Shown: positions 26,298 through 33,979, numbered from the stretch's first letter. The stretch is 64,000 nucleotides of DNA from DASSUW01 sp963844405 (GCA_963844405.1 CAWJNZ010000007.1:1054001-1118000); one strand, 5' to 3'. The notes: a model not told the origin generated them from the letters alone. Program-made: numbers and translations.

Positions 26298-27236
26298 TCA
26301 ATCGCGGCGCTTGCGCTTGCGCTTCTTCGAGCTCGGGTGCGGGCGCGCTGCCGCCGGCACGGGCTCGGCCTGCTTCTTCGGCTTCGGCTCGGGGCGGATG
26401 CCCTGGCGGCGCTCCTCCGCCTCGCGGCGGCGGTTCGCGGCCTCGACGGCGGTCGGCCACGGCTCGGCGCGGCCGGTCCGCCAGGCCGGCGGCAGCCCGG
26501 TGCGGATCGCGCCCAGCAACAGCAGCCCGACGGCGACGAGCCAGAACGACTGCACGATCGGCATCGGCATCAGCTGCGGCAGCACGCCGAGCACGCCGGC
26601 GACCACGCCGAGGATGCCCAGGAAGCGGCTCAGCAGGCCGGCGCGCATCGCGTTGAGGGAGACGAGCATGAGCCCGGCGGCGACCGTGAACTGGCCGATG
26701 AAGCCGAGCAGCTGGCCGGTGACGCCGAACGAGCCGGCGTCGACGTCGCGCACGGCGTCGACGGTCCGCGGACCGTCGAGGAAGTCGTTGAACGCGCTCA
26801 GCTGCGCGAGCGGGAGCATCACGTACGAGAGCGCGAGCAGCACGCCGCCGACGAGCGGCACATAGACGGCGATGCGCGGGAACTCCGGCCGCCGCGCCCG
26901 CGTCGCGACCGCCAGGAACGTGACGACCCAGGCGAGCGCGAGCATGCCCACCGCGCGCACGACGCCCGACCCGAGCACGGCGGGCGCCTGGTCGACGTAG
27001 AACTGGAGGCCGTTGGTGTGGAGGCTCGGCAGCTCGCCGATCGGGCCCTCCTCGGCCGCCTGCCGGAGCGACTCGAGGTAACCGGCGCGCGGCGGCTCGC
27101 GGAGCGCGACGCTCAGCCAGAGGTAGCCGGCGAGCGTGAGGATGGCGGAGAGGATCGCGGCCGCGCCGGCGCGCGGACGCTGGCGCGCCTCCCAGGCGAG
27201 CTGGTCCTCTCGAGCGTCTCCGGCGACCGCGGTCAC
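26298..27236 (-). CDS. Membrane protein of unknown function
   Basis: This 312-residue protein has a charged N-terminus, about seven membrane segments (for example AAILSAILTLAGYLWLSVAL, IVQSFWLVAVGLLLLGAI) and a long Lys/Arg-rich cytoplasmic tail ending SSKKRKRKRRD. A 60-residue extracytoplasmic loop lies between helices 1 and 2. I do not recognise the family. The GTG start at 27236 is preceded by a -10-like TAGGAT ten bases upstream and no clear ribosome-binding site. It ends four bases from repeat copy A. Confidence 0.75.
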   Translation of the reverse strand: MTAVAGDAREDQLAWEARQRPRAGAAAILSAILTLAGYLWLSVALREPPRAGYLESLRQAAEEGPIGELPSLHTNGLQFYVDQAPAVLGSGVVRAVGMLALAWVVTFLAVATRARRPEFPRIAVYVPLVGGVLLALSYVMLPLAQLSAFNDFLDGPRTVDAVRDVDAGSFGVTGQLLGFIGQFTVAAGLMLVSLNAMRAGLLSRFLGILGVVAGVLGVLPQLMPMPIVQSFWLVAVGLLLLGAIRTGLPPAWRTGRAEPWPTAVEAANRRREAEERRQGIRPEPKPKKQAEPVPAAARPHPSSKKRKRKRRD

Positions 27237-27281
27237 GGCGACGATGATCCTAGATGACCGATCCCACGACGCCCGGATCCA

Positions 27282-27494
27282 TCAGCGCGCTCCGTCGGGC
27301 GGCCCGCTGAGCGGGGTGCGGGCGGCGCGGTCGCCGATCCGGCGTGGCGGCTCGGGGTCGATCTGGTTGCGGCCCGCGACCTTCGAGACCTGCTCGCCGG
27401 CGAACAGCACGAGGTCGAGCGCCGGCGCCGCCAGGCCGATCAGGGTCTCGATCCGGCGCCGGAGGGCGAGCTGGCCTGGGGTGCGGTGCGCCAC
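27282..27494 (-). CDS. Small protein of unknown function
   Basis: A 70-residue protein, GTG start at 27494, with a helical N-terminus (TPGQLALRRRIETLIGLAAPALDLVLFAGEQVSKVAG) and a polar Pro/Arg-rich end. The central helix is amphipathic to weakly hydrophobic, so membrane association is possible. The start lies eight bases after a perfect -10 TACAAT that overlaps the -10 of the divergent CBS gene, which strongly supports this short gene. Function unknown. Confidence 0.62.
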   Translation of the reverse strand: MAHRTPGQLALRRRIETLIGLAAPALDLVLFAGEQVSKVAGRNQIDPEPPRRIGDRAARTPLSGPPDGAR

Positions 27495-27502
27495 GGCGGG
27501 CG

Positions 27503-27512
27503 ATTGTAGACT
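27503..27512. promoter_or_regulatory. Shared bidirectional -10 element (AnnnTAnnnT)
   Basis: In ATTGTAGACT the minus-strand -10 TACAAT (27508-27503) and the plus-strand -10 TAGACT (27507-27512) share the central TA. Spacers to the starts are eight bases (GTG 27494, minus) and seven bases (GTG 27520, plus). Neither gene has a Shine-Dalgarno sequence. Confidence 0.65.
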
Positions 27513-27519
27513 CGCGCGG

Positions 27520-27969
27520 GTGCTGATCCGCGAGGTCATGACGGAGTCCGTCGTCACCGCCGCGCCCCAACGCACGGTGCGCGAGGTCGCCGAGCTGATG
27601 CGGGAGCGCAACGTCGGATCGGTGGTGCTGATCGACGGCTCGCTGCCGGTGGGCTTCGTCACCGATCGCGACCTCGCGCTGTCGGTGATCGCCGACGGCC
27701 GCGACTTCGGCGACCGCGTCGCCGACCACGCGTCCTCGCCGGTCATCACGGCCGAGCCGGACATGGAGGTCGAGCAGGCCGGCGAGCTGATGGTCCGCCA
27801 CGGGATCCGGCGGCTCGTCGTGGTCGACGACGGGCGCCTGACGGGGATCGTCACGCTCGACGACCTCGCCTCCCGGACGGGCGACGCGGAGCTGGCGAGC
27901 CAGCTCTCCTCGCGCGTCACGCGGGCCGTCATGCCCGACTTCTTCTTCCACGAGCGCGGCGGCGGATAG
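27520..27969 (+). CDS. Tandem CBS-domain protein
   Basis: This 149-residue soluble protein is made of two CBS motifs (VREVMTESVVTAAPQRTVREVAELM at residues 3-28 and SPVITAEPDMEVEQAGELM near 84-102), each with the GFVTDRDL- or GIVTLDDL-type end. Such Bateman pairs bind adenine nucleotides and regulate partners. The GTG start is seven bases after -10 TAGACT, within a bidirectional promoter. Its TAG stop doubles as the start of the next gene's -10. The partner protein is unknown. Confidence 0.85.
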   Translation: MLIREVMTESVVTAAPQRTVREVAELMRERNVGSVVLIDGSLPVGFVTDRDLALSVIADGRDFGDRVADHASSPVITAEPDMEVEQAGELMVRHGIRRLVVVDDGRLTGIVTLDDLASRTGDAELASQLSSRVTRAVMPDFFFHERGGG

Positions 27970-27972
27970 CAT
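27967..27972 (+). promoter_or_regulatory. -10 TAGCAT overlapping a stop codon (leaderless)
   Basis: TAGCAT begins with the TAG stop of the CBS gene and is seven bases before ATG 27980. Confidence 0.55.
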
Positions 27973-27979
27973 CAGGGTC

Positions 27980-28243
27980 ATGGAAGGCTTCGGAGGCTTC
28001 TTCAACGACCCGGATTTCCAGAAGCGGCTGCAGGAGATGGCCGAGCAGATGCAGTCGACCCAGAACCTCGCCTGGGCCGACAACGCGATCAAGCTCGCCG
28101 TCGACATGACGGTCGCCGCCATCAACCGCGTGAACCTGCAGGGCAACGCGGAGGAGCAGGCCAAGCAGGTCCGCTCGGTGATGGCGACCGTCTTCCCCGA
28201 GGCCGTCACGCTGGTGCGCGAAGCCCGGCAGGGCCTGAGCTAG
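27980..28243 (+). CDS. Small helical protein of unknown function
   Basis: An 87-residue protein starting MEGFGGFFNDPDFQKRLQEM and predicted almost wholly helical, with many Gln/Glu residues (EEQAKQVRSVMATVF) and no signal or membrane segment. It follows the CBS gene by ten bases and has its own leaderless-type -10. Its TAG stop and that of the convergent membrane-protein gene share the palindrome CTAG. Function unknown. Confidence 0.68.
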   Translation: MEGFGGFFNDPDFQKRLQEMAEQMQSTQNLAWADNAIKLAVDMTVAAINRVNLQGNAEEQAKQVRSVMATVFPEAVTLVREARQGLS

Positions 28244-29223
28244 ACGGCGCTTGGCTCCTCGGCGCTACGGGCGGCGCGCCCCTGCGCGATGACCTCCTTG
28301 AAGGAGCGGATGCCGAACAGCCAGACGAGGGCGCCGAAGCCGACGCCGAAGGTGACCGCGGCGATCGCGATCTGCTGGCCGACGCTGTAGGCGGCGACGG
28401 TCGCCCCCGCCGCCGTGCCGGCGAACACCTTCACCAGCAGCGCCTGCTGGACGCCGGCGCCGCCGGGCGTGAAGGGCACGGCCGCCGCGACGACGTTGAC
28501 GCCGAGGACGAGCAGCACGTTGCGCACCGAGCCGCCGACGTTGAACGCCTCGAGCAGCAGGAAGAAGGCGGTGAAGCGGAAGAGCCAGGCGACGAACTGG
28601 ACGGCGAAGACCTCGCGGAAGTAGCGGCGGCGGTCGAAGAGGACGTTGAGGCCCTGGCGGACGCGCTCCCAGAAGCGCCGCACGCGCGCCGACAGCAGCG
28701 CGAAGGCGACCAGCGTGAGGATGCCCAGCACGGTGAGCAGGAACAGCGTGAAGCGCGGGTGCGAGGCGAAGAAGGCCAGGTCGAAGGCCGGCAGCTTCGA
28801 GAAGTCCGGCGGCTTCGGGAACACGCCCTGCGTGAACGCGAAGGCGAGGATCGGGATCGCCATGCAGAAGTCGAAGATCAGCTCGACGCTGAAGGCGGCG
28901 GCGACCGCGGGGTAGCTCGAGTTGGGGACGCGGGTCTTGGTGAGGAAGAGCCGAACGAGGTCGCCGCCGCGGGCGGGGATCACGCTGTTGAACCCGTAGC
29001 CGGCGAAGTAGGCGCCCCACACGTAGCGGAACTGGATCCGCTCGTCGGGATACGCGGCGCGCAGGATGTTGAAGGAGGCGCGGGCGCGCAGGCTCAGGTA
29101 GATCACGAACGAGACCAGCGCCGGCAGGAGCGCGAGCCACTCGATCGCGGCGACGCTGCCGAAGAAGTCGCCGACGGCGTCGAAGAACGCCTCGAAGGAG
29201 TCGCCGAGCGAGGCGAACGGCAT
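28240..29223 (-). CDS. UPF0104/flippase-like membrane protein (LPG synthase TM-domain family)
   Basis: This 327-residue integral membrane protein has about eight helices and the family signatures VIPARGGDLVRLFLTKTR and VPFTPGGAGVQQALLV, as in MprF-type and AglD-type membrane domains proposed to move lipids. The ATG at 29223 gives a normal family start; an extended reading upstream overlaps the preceding small gene and is Arg/Pro-rich. It lies five bases after that gene on one transcript. It converges on the 87-residue gene with stops overlapping in CTAG. Confidence 0.83.
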   Translation of the reverse strand: MPFASLGDSFEAFFDAVGDFFGSVAAIEWLALLPALVSFVIYLSLRARASFNILRAAYPDERIQFRYVWGAYFAGYGFNSVIPARGGDLVRLFLTKTRVPNSSYPAVAAAFSVELIFDFCMAIPILAFAFTQGVFPKPPDFSKLPAFDLAFFASHPRFTLFLLTVLGILTLVAFALLSARVRRFWERVRQGLNVLFDRRRYFREVFAVQFVAWLFRFTAFFLLLEAFNVGGSVRNVLLVLGVNVVAAAVPFTPGGAGVQQALLVKVFAGTAAGATVAAYSVGQQIAIAAVTFGVGFGALVWLFGIRSFKEVIAQGRAARSAEEPSAV

Positions 29224-29228
29224 CGGGG

Positions 29229-29486
29229 TCAGTGCCCCGGGGCGGTCGGCGTCCGGCCGCGCGCGAGCTGGACGAGGCTGTAGAGGGAGACGAGCGCCCA
29301 GACGCCCTCGAGCAGCAGGAAGCCCCACTGCTGGTCGATCCACGCGAGGACCGCGAGGATGGCCGAGCCGACGAAGTTGAGGATCAGGTAGAGCTGGCTG
29401 TCGATCGGGAGGCGCCCGGCCTGGGAGGCCGCGAACGCGGTCAGGATGAGGAGAGAGCCGGCGATCTGGACGAGCTGGGCGTGCAC
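29229..29486 (-). CDS. Small membrane protein (CBU_0592-like)
   Basis: An 85-residue protein with three helices (LVQIAGSLLILTAFAASQAG, YLILNFVGSAILAVLAWI, WGFLLLEGVWALVSLYSLVQLA). The pattern, including the QWGFLLLEGVWALVSLY end, resembles the CBU_0592 family of unknown role. The GTG start is exactly six bases after -10 TAGTCT (29498-29493) without a ribosome-binding site. It is co-transcribed with the flippase-like gene. Confidence 0.8.
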   Translation of the reverse strand: MHAQLVQIAGSLLILTAFAASQAGRLPIDSQLYLILNFVGSAILAVLAWIDQQWGFLLLEGVWALVSLYSLVQLARGRTPTAPGH

Positions 29487-29492
29487 CCTTCC

Positions 29493-29498
29493 AGACTA
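29493..29498 (-). promoter_or_regulatory. -10 TAGTCT for the small membrane-protein gene (leaderless)
   Basis: On the minus strand TAGTCT is followed by six bases and GTG 29486. Confidence 0.55.
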
Positions 29499-29517
29499 CG
29501 GCCCTGCCGCGCGGCCG

Positions 29518-30378
29518 CTACTTGAGCAGCCGGCTGAGCCGGCGGTCCTTGAGGACGCGGTCCTCGGTCTGGCAGTGCGGGCAGTACGTCATGACGTAGT
29601 CCTCGTAGAAGACCGCCTCGAGCACCGTCTCGCAGCGCGGGCACGGCTCGCCCTGGTGCGCGTGCACGCGCGTCGGCTTGGGGAACTTCTCCGGCAGCGG
29701 GAGGTCGACGTGCTCCTCGTAGACGTCGAGCACGCGCTGCAGCTCGCCGGCGATCGCCTCGCGCAGCGCATCGGCCTCGTCGGCGGAGAGGTCGTCGCCG
29801 CGCTTGAAGGGCGACAACCGGGCCGCGTGGAGGATCTCGTCGACCCACGTGCGGCCGATGCCCGTGATCACGCGCTGGTCGCGCAGCATCGAGTGCAGCG
29901 GGCGCGGGGCGGCGAGCCGCTCGGCGAGGTCGCCCGGCGGCTCCGGCCACGCCTCCGGCCCCAGCCCGTCGAGCGCCTCGTCGGCCTCGACCGCATCCGG
30001 CCGTAGCAGCTTGATCCACGCCGCCTGTTTGGTCCCGAACTCGCGGATCCTCAGCTCGCGGTCGGCGGCCAGGCGGAAGAGCACGCGCGAGGTGCGGTCC
30101 TTCATCGACGCCCGCTTGCCGAACATCTGGATCCGCCCCGCGCTCATCAGGTGCACGAGCAGCGTCAGCTCGCCGTGGGCCTGCGTGTCGATGTCGAGCA
30201 GGAGCAGCTTCCCGCGCCGCCGCGCCCCGGTGAAGGTCGCGCCGTCGACCGCGCTGAACGGCGGGTCGAAGGTCTTCAGCGCGTTCAGCCCCGGCGTGCG
30301 CGCGGACTCGATCGTCTCGCCCGGCAGCGCCGCGTCGAGCCGCCGAGCGACGATCTCCATCTCGGGTAGCTCAGGCAG
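29518..30378 (-). CDS. Fpg/Nei-family DNA glycosylase; probable CTG start
   Basis: This base-excision repair enzyme removes oxidised bases by glycosylase and lyase chemistry. Visible features are the beta-loop lysine in RRRGKLLLLDI, the H2TH region GIGRTWVDEILHAARLSPF and the C-terminal zinc finger (CPRC...CPHC). The catalytic N-terminal Pro-Glu is only encoded if translation starts at CTG 30378, giving (M)PELPEMEIVARR. The first ATG, 30360, would delete both catalytic residues. No ATG or GTG suits upstream. CTG overlaps the end of the bcp gene by eight bases, with GGGGGTG nearby. Length would be 286 residues, normal for the family. Confidence 0.85.
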   Translation of the reverse strand: MPELPEMEIVARRLDAALPGETIESARTPGLNALKTFDPPFSAVDGATFTGARRRGKLLLLDIDTQAHGELTLLVHLMSAGRIQMFGKRASMKDRTSRVLFRLAADRELRIREFGTKQAAWIKLLRPDAVEADEALDGLGPEAWPEPPGDLAERLAAPRPLHSMLRDQRVITGIGRTWVDEILHAARLSPFKRGDDLSADEADALREAIAGELQRVLDVYEEHVDLPLPEKFPKPTRVHAHQGEPCPRCETVLEAVFYEDYVMTYCPHCQTEDRVLKDRRLSRLLK

Positions 30379-30832
30379 GCGCGAGCACCCCCAACACCTC
30401 GTCGTCGTGGGTCTTCGGCGACGCCTTCTCGATGACGTGTACGACCGTGCCGTCGCCGTCGACGATGAAGGTCGAGCGCTGAGCGCCCCAGTACTTCTTG
30501 CCGTACATGTTCTTCTCGACCCAGACGCCGTAGGCGTCGCAGACGGAGTGGTCCTCGTCGGCGAGCAGGGTGAAGTTGAGCGACTGGCCGCCGTGGAACT
30601 TCTTCACGAGGGCGACGGGGTCGGGCGAGACGCCGACCACGGTGGCGCCGGCCGCCTCGTACTCGGCGGCATGGTCGCGGATCCCGCACGCCTGGGTCGT
30701 GCAGCCCGGTGTATCGGCCTTGGGATAGAAGTAGAGGACCAGCGTGCGGCCGGCAAAGTCGCTGAGCGAGACCTCGTTGCCGTCCTGGTCGGGAAGCGTG
30801 AAATCGGGAGCCTTCTCGCCGGCTTGGATCAT
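30371..30832 (-). CDS. bcp: BCP-type thioredoxin-dependent peroxiredoxin
   Basis: This 153-residue peroxiredoxin Q reduces hydroperoxides in the cytoplasm. Peroxidatic and resolving cysteines are visible five residues apart in DTPGCTTQACG (about residues 45 and 50), and the N-terminus AGEKAPDFTLPDQDG is typical. ATG 30832 was chosen from homology and from the -10 TACTGT seven bases upstream. It shares a bidirectional promoter with the M20 peptidase and overlaps the Fpg/Nei gene, linking two oxidative-damage functions in one transcript. Confidence 0.93.
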   Translation of the reverse strand: MIQAGEKAPDFTLPDQDGNEVSLSDFAGRTLVLYFYPKADTPGCTTQACGIRDHAAEYEAAGATVVGVSPDPVALVKKFHGGQSLNFTLLADEDHSVCDAYGVWVEKNMYGKKYWGAQRSTFIVDGDGTVVHVIEKASPKTHDDEVLGVLAPA

Positions 30833-30839
30833 GCGAAAG

Positions 30840-30849
30840 ACAGTACCGT
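30840..30849. promoter_or_regulatory. Shared bidirectional -10 element (AnnnTAnnnT)
   Basis: In ACAGTACCGT the minus -10 TACTGT (30845-30840) and the plus -10 TACCGT (30844-30849) share TA. Spacers are seven bases to ATG 30832 (bcp) and eight bases to ATG 30858 (peptidase). Confidence 0.65.
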
Positions 30850-30857
30850 CACGCCCC

Positions 30858-31982
30858 ATGGACCCCTGGGTGCAGGCGGCCGCGGCGGAGATCGGGCGGC
30901 GGGCGGTGCGGGAGCTCGAGGCGCTGGTGGGCGTGTCGTCGCCATCGGGCGACATCCACGGCGCGGAGGAGTGCGCGGCCGTGTGCGCCGCGCTGCTGCC
31001 CGACGAGGCGGAGATCGAGCGGCTCCCGTGCTCGTCGCCCGACCACGCGCCCGACCTGCTCGCCCGCCTCCAGGGCACCGGCGACAGGCGCGTGCTGCTG
31101 CTCGGGCACCTGGACACGGTGATCGCCCACCAGGACCACAAGCCGCTCAGCCGGCAGGGCGACAAGCTCGTCGGCTCCGGCGCGGTCGACATGAAGGGCG
31201 GCGACGTGCTCGCGATCGGCGTGATGCGGGCGCTGGCGAAACGGCCGGATGCCTACGCCGAGGCGGCGCTGCTGCTCGTCACCGACGAGGAGTGGCGGAC
31301 CGGCCCGCTCGCCCACGTCGGCCGCTTCGAGGGCTGGGACGCCTGCCTGTGCTTCGAGGGCGGCGAGCAGACGAGCGACGGCGAGGACGCGCTCGTGGTG
31401 CGCCGCAAGGCGGCGGGGACGATCCGCGTGACCGCCCACGGCCGCGCCGCGCACTCCGGCTCGGCGCCCGACCGCGGGCGCAACGCGCTGCTCGCGCTCG
31501 CCTCGGCCGCCCAGTCGGTGGCGGCGTGCCACGACCCGCACGGCCCGTACCACCTCACGGCCGTCCCGACGATCCTCAACTCCGGCGACGCCTTCAACGT
31601 CGTCCCCGGCCGCGGCGAGCTGTTCTGCGACTGCCGCGCCGACGACCTCCCCGCCATCGAGGCCCTCCTCGACGCCATCCCCGACGAGCTCCGCGGCGTC
31701 ACGCTCCACGGCGAGCTGATCCGCCGCTGGCCCGGCATGCACTCCGAGAAGGCCGTCGCCCCGGTGCTGGCCACCGCCGCGACCGCGCTCGGGCGCCCGA
31801 TCCGCGCCGCCTCGCGCGGCGGGGCGAGCGACGCCAGCCACTTCGCCGCCGCGATCCCGGTCACCATCGACGGGCTCGGCCCGCGCGGCGGCAAGGCGCA
31901 CAACCCGGGCGAGTTCGTCTACGAGGGCGCGCTCGTCCCCCGCGCCGAGGTCGCCCTCGCCGTTGTGAGCGCCGTGCTCTGA
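30858..31982 (+). CDS. M20-family metallopeptidase
   Basis: This 374-residue di-zinc peptidase or deacylase is of the glutamate-carboxypeptidase type. Metal and catalytic positions are visible as HLDT (GHLDTVIA), Asp in GAVDMKGGD, Glu-Glu in VTDEEW, Glu in CFEGGEQ and His in KAHNPGEF. The dimerisation domain lies between about residues 170 and 290. ATG 30858 follows -10 TACCGT by eight bases. The stop shares one base with the next MFS gene, suggesting release of a product that is then exported, though the substrate is unknown. Confidence 0.9.
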   Translation: MDPWVQAAAAEIGRRAVRELEALVGVSSPSGDIHGAEECAAVCAALLPDEAEIERLPCSSPDHAPDLLARLQGTGDRRVLLLGHLDTVIAHQDHKPLSRQGDKLVGSGAVDMKGGDVLAIGVMRALAKRPDAYAEAALLLVTDEEWRTGPLAHVGRFEGWDACLCFEGGEQTSDGEDALVVRRKAAGTIRVTAHGRAAHSGSAPDRGRNALLALASAAQSVAACHDPHGPYHLTAVPTILNSGDAFNVVPGRGELFCDCRADDLPAIEALLDAIPDELRGVTLHGELIRRWPGMHSEKAVAPVLATAATALGRPIRAASRGGASDASHFAAAIPVTIDGLGPRGGKAHNPGEFVYEGALVPRAEVALAVVSAVL

Positions 31983-33187
31983 TGCACGGCCGGCTGCAGG
32001 CGCTCGAGGAGCGTCCGTTCCGGCTGCTCTTCCTCGGCCAGTCCGTCTCCCTGCTCGGCGACGGCATGGTCGGCGTGGCGCTCGCCTTCGCCGTGCTCGA
32101 GCTCACCGGCTCGGCCAGCGACCTCGGGATCGTGCTCGCCGCCCGCACGATCCCGCTCGTGCTCTTCCTGCTGGTCGGCGGCGTGTGGGCGGACAGGCTC
32201 CCGCGACGGGCGCTGATGGTCACCACCGACCTGATCCGCTTCGCCGCCCACGGCCTGATGGCGGTGCTGTTGATCGCCGGCGAGGCCGAGGTCTGGTCGA
32301 TCGCGGCCCTGGCCGCCATCGCCGGCGCCGCGAGCGCCTTCTTCAACCCGGCGATCTCCGGCATCATGCCCGCCGTCATCAGCGTCGAGCGCCTGCAACA
32401 GGCCAACGCGCTGCGCAGCATCTCGGAGGCCGTCGGGCGGATCGCCGGGCCGGCGCTGGCCGGCGTGCTCGTGGTGGCGGTCGGGCCCGGCTGGGCGCTC
32501 GGCATCGACGCCGTCACCTTCGCCGTGAGCGCCGTCTTCCTCGCCATGATCGCCCTGCCGCCGCACACGCCGGTCGAGCAGCAGTCGTTCATCACGGACC
32601 TGCGCGAGGGCTGGGACGACTTCCGGTCGCGCACCTGGCTGTGGACGACCGTCGCCTCCGTGACGGTCGGCAACATGATGTTCGCCGCCTACTTCGTGCT
32701 CGGCCCGCTGGTGGCCGAGCGCGAGCTCGACGGCGCCGCCTCGTGGGCGCTGATCGTCAGCGGCTTCGGCGCCGGTCTCGTGCTCGGCGGGCTCCTGCTC
32801 CTGCGCTTCGACCCGCAGCGGCCCGCCCTGGCGGCCACCATCGCCGTCACGTTCTACACGCTGCCGCTCGCCTTCCTCGCCATCCCCGCGCCCGCCGCGG
32901 TGACCGCCGCCGGCGGCCTGCTCGCGGGCGCCGGCCTGGCCGTCGCCAACAACCTCTGGGAGACGACCCAGCAGCGGCACGTGCCGCCCGAGCTGCTCTC
33001 GCGCGTGAGCTCGTACGACTGGTTCGGCTCGCTGGCCGCCGTGCCGATCGGGATGCTCCTGTGGGGCCCGGTCGCCGAGAACATCGGCGTCAGCACCGCG
33101 CTGTGGATCGCCTTCGCGCTCCAGCTCGTGAGCATCCTCGTCCTGTTCGCCGTGCGCGAGATCAGGGAGCTGCCGGCTCGCCCATAG
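31982..33187 (+). CDS. MFS transporter (EntS-like MFS_3 exporter)
   Basis: This 401-residue transporter has 12 helices and begins FRLLFLGQSVSLLGDGMVGVALAF, the N-terminus of enterobactin-exporter-like MFS proteins, with the loop VWADRLPRRALMV after helix 2. ATG 31982 sits in a TGATG junction with the peptidase stop, so translation is coupled. The frame is open far upstream, but that part is non-coding. The last 26 bases overlap the convergent SixA-like gene. The substrate is unknown. Confidence 0.88.
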   Translation: MHGRLQALEERPFRLLFLGQSVSLLGDGMVGVALAFAVLELTGSASDLGIVLAARTIPLVLFLLVGGVWADRLPRRALMVTTDLIRFAAHGLMAVLLIAGEAEVWSIAALAAIAGAASAFFNPAISGIMPAVISVERLQQANALRSISEAVGRIAGPALAGVLVVAVGPGWALGIDAVTFAVSAVFLAMIALPPHTPVEQQSFITDLREGWDDFRSRTWLWTTVASVTVGNMMFAAYFVLGPLVAERELDGAASWALIVSGFGAGLVLGGLLLLRFDPQRPALAATIAVTFYTLPLAFLAIPAPAAVTAAGGLLAGAGLAVANNLWETTQQRHVPPELLSRVSSYDWFGSLAAVPIGMLLWGPVAENIGVSTALWIAFALQLVSILVLFAVREIRELPARP

Positions 33188-33650
33188 CGAGCGACTCGAG
33201 CTCGCGCGGGCGCAGCAGCGCCAGCAGCTCGCCGCTCGTGCGCTCGGCGCGCACGGCGGCCACGCCGCCCTTCTTGAAGTCGATCCGCCCGCCGGTGAGG
33301 TCGTGCACGACCTGGGAGAACGACGGCTCGTGGCCGACGACCAGCACGCGGGCGTCGGCGCCGTGGCGCATGAGCAGCTCCAGCGCGTCCTCGCGGTCGA
33401 AGCCGTCGGCCAGCACGTCGTCCTCGATCGGCTCGACGTTGAGCGACTCGCACGCGAGCCGCGCCGTGTCGCGCGCGCGCACCTTCGGGCTCGTGTAGCA
33501 GGCGTGGAACTCGACCCCGAGGCGAGCGAGCCCCTGACCGGCGGCGATCGCCTGCCGCTCGCCGCGCGGCGTCAGCTCACGCTCGTCGTCGGGCTTGGAT
33601 TCGTGGGGAACGGCCTCTCCGTGGCGAAGAAGCCAGAGCTGCGGCGCCAT
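33162..33650 (-). CDS. SixA-like histidine phosphatase
   Basis: This 162-residue phosphatase has the RHG motif at the N-terminus (WLLRHGEAVP), TPRGERQA, SPKVRARDTA and the second catalytic His in VLVVGHEPSF, as in SixA. SixA-type enzymes remove phosphate from histidine-phosphotransfer proteins or sugars. The start lies inside the preceding PRC-barrel gene in a different frame (79-base overlap), and the end overlaps the convergent MFS gene by 26 bases. Confidence 0.87.
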   Translation of the reverse strand: MAPQLWLLRHGEAVPHESKPDDERELTPRGERQAIAAGQGLARLGVEFHACYTSPKVRARDTARLACESLNVEPIEDDVLADGFDREDALELLMRHGADARVLVVGHEPSFSQVVHDLTGGRIDFKKGGVAAVRAERTSGELLALLRPRELESLAMGEPAAP

Positions 33651-33979
33651 GGCGGCGTCACCATACCTGCCACGCCCTGCTCCTCATATCGCCAGTAGGC
33701 CTGGGCCCGGTAGGGGTCCTCCGCCTTGTGCACGCCGCCCTCGACCGCCGGCGCGTCCTCGATCTGCATGCGCGAGTACGGCGCGCGCAGGACGCCGCCC
33801 CAGGCGACGACGTCGTCGATGGGGAGCATCCGCCGCTCACCGAAGTGCTGGAGCCGCACGACGACGAGCTCGACCTCCCAGCCGCCGTCGTCGGGCCACG
33901 TGTCGACGACCTTGCCGATCTCCACCCCGTGACAATCCAGGACCCGGTAGCCGAGCAGGTTTCTCCGCGTGACTCGCAT
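33572..33979 (-). CDS. PRC-barrel domain protein
   Basis: This 135-residue protein has a PRC-barrel-type core at residues 1-75 (LLGYRVLDCHGVEIGKVVDTW, VELVVVRLQHFGERRMLPIDDV), followed by a polar tail containing YWRYEEQGVAG. PRC barrels occur in RNA-processing and photosynthetic proteins, and the role of stand-alone forms is unknown. Its last 79 bases overlap the start of the SixA-like gene out of phase, an unusually long overlap that may reflect a lost earlier stop. Start ATG 33979 is preceded by GATCTT six bases upstream. Confidence 0.75.
   Translation of the reverse strand: MRVTRRNLLGYRVLDCHGVEIGKVVDTWPDDGGWEVELVVVRLQHFGERRMLPIDDVVAWGGVLRAPYSRMQIEDAPAVEGGVHKAEDPYRAQAYWRYEEQGVAGMVTPPWRRSSGFFATERPFPTNPSPTTSVS

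Noticed and set aside
29804..31981. Upstream extension fusing 700 residues to the MFS transporter
   Set aside because: The extra part is antisense to the Fpg/Nei and bcp genes and out of frame with the peptidase; the transporter has a clear coupled ATG at 31982.
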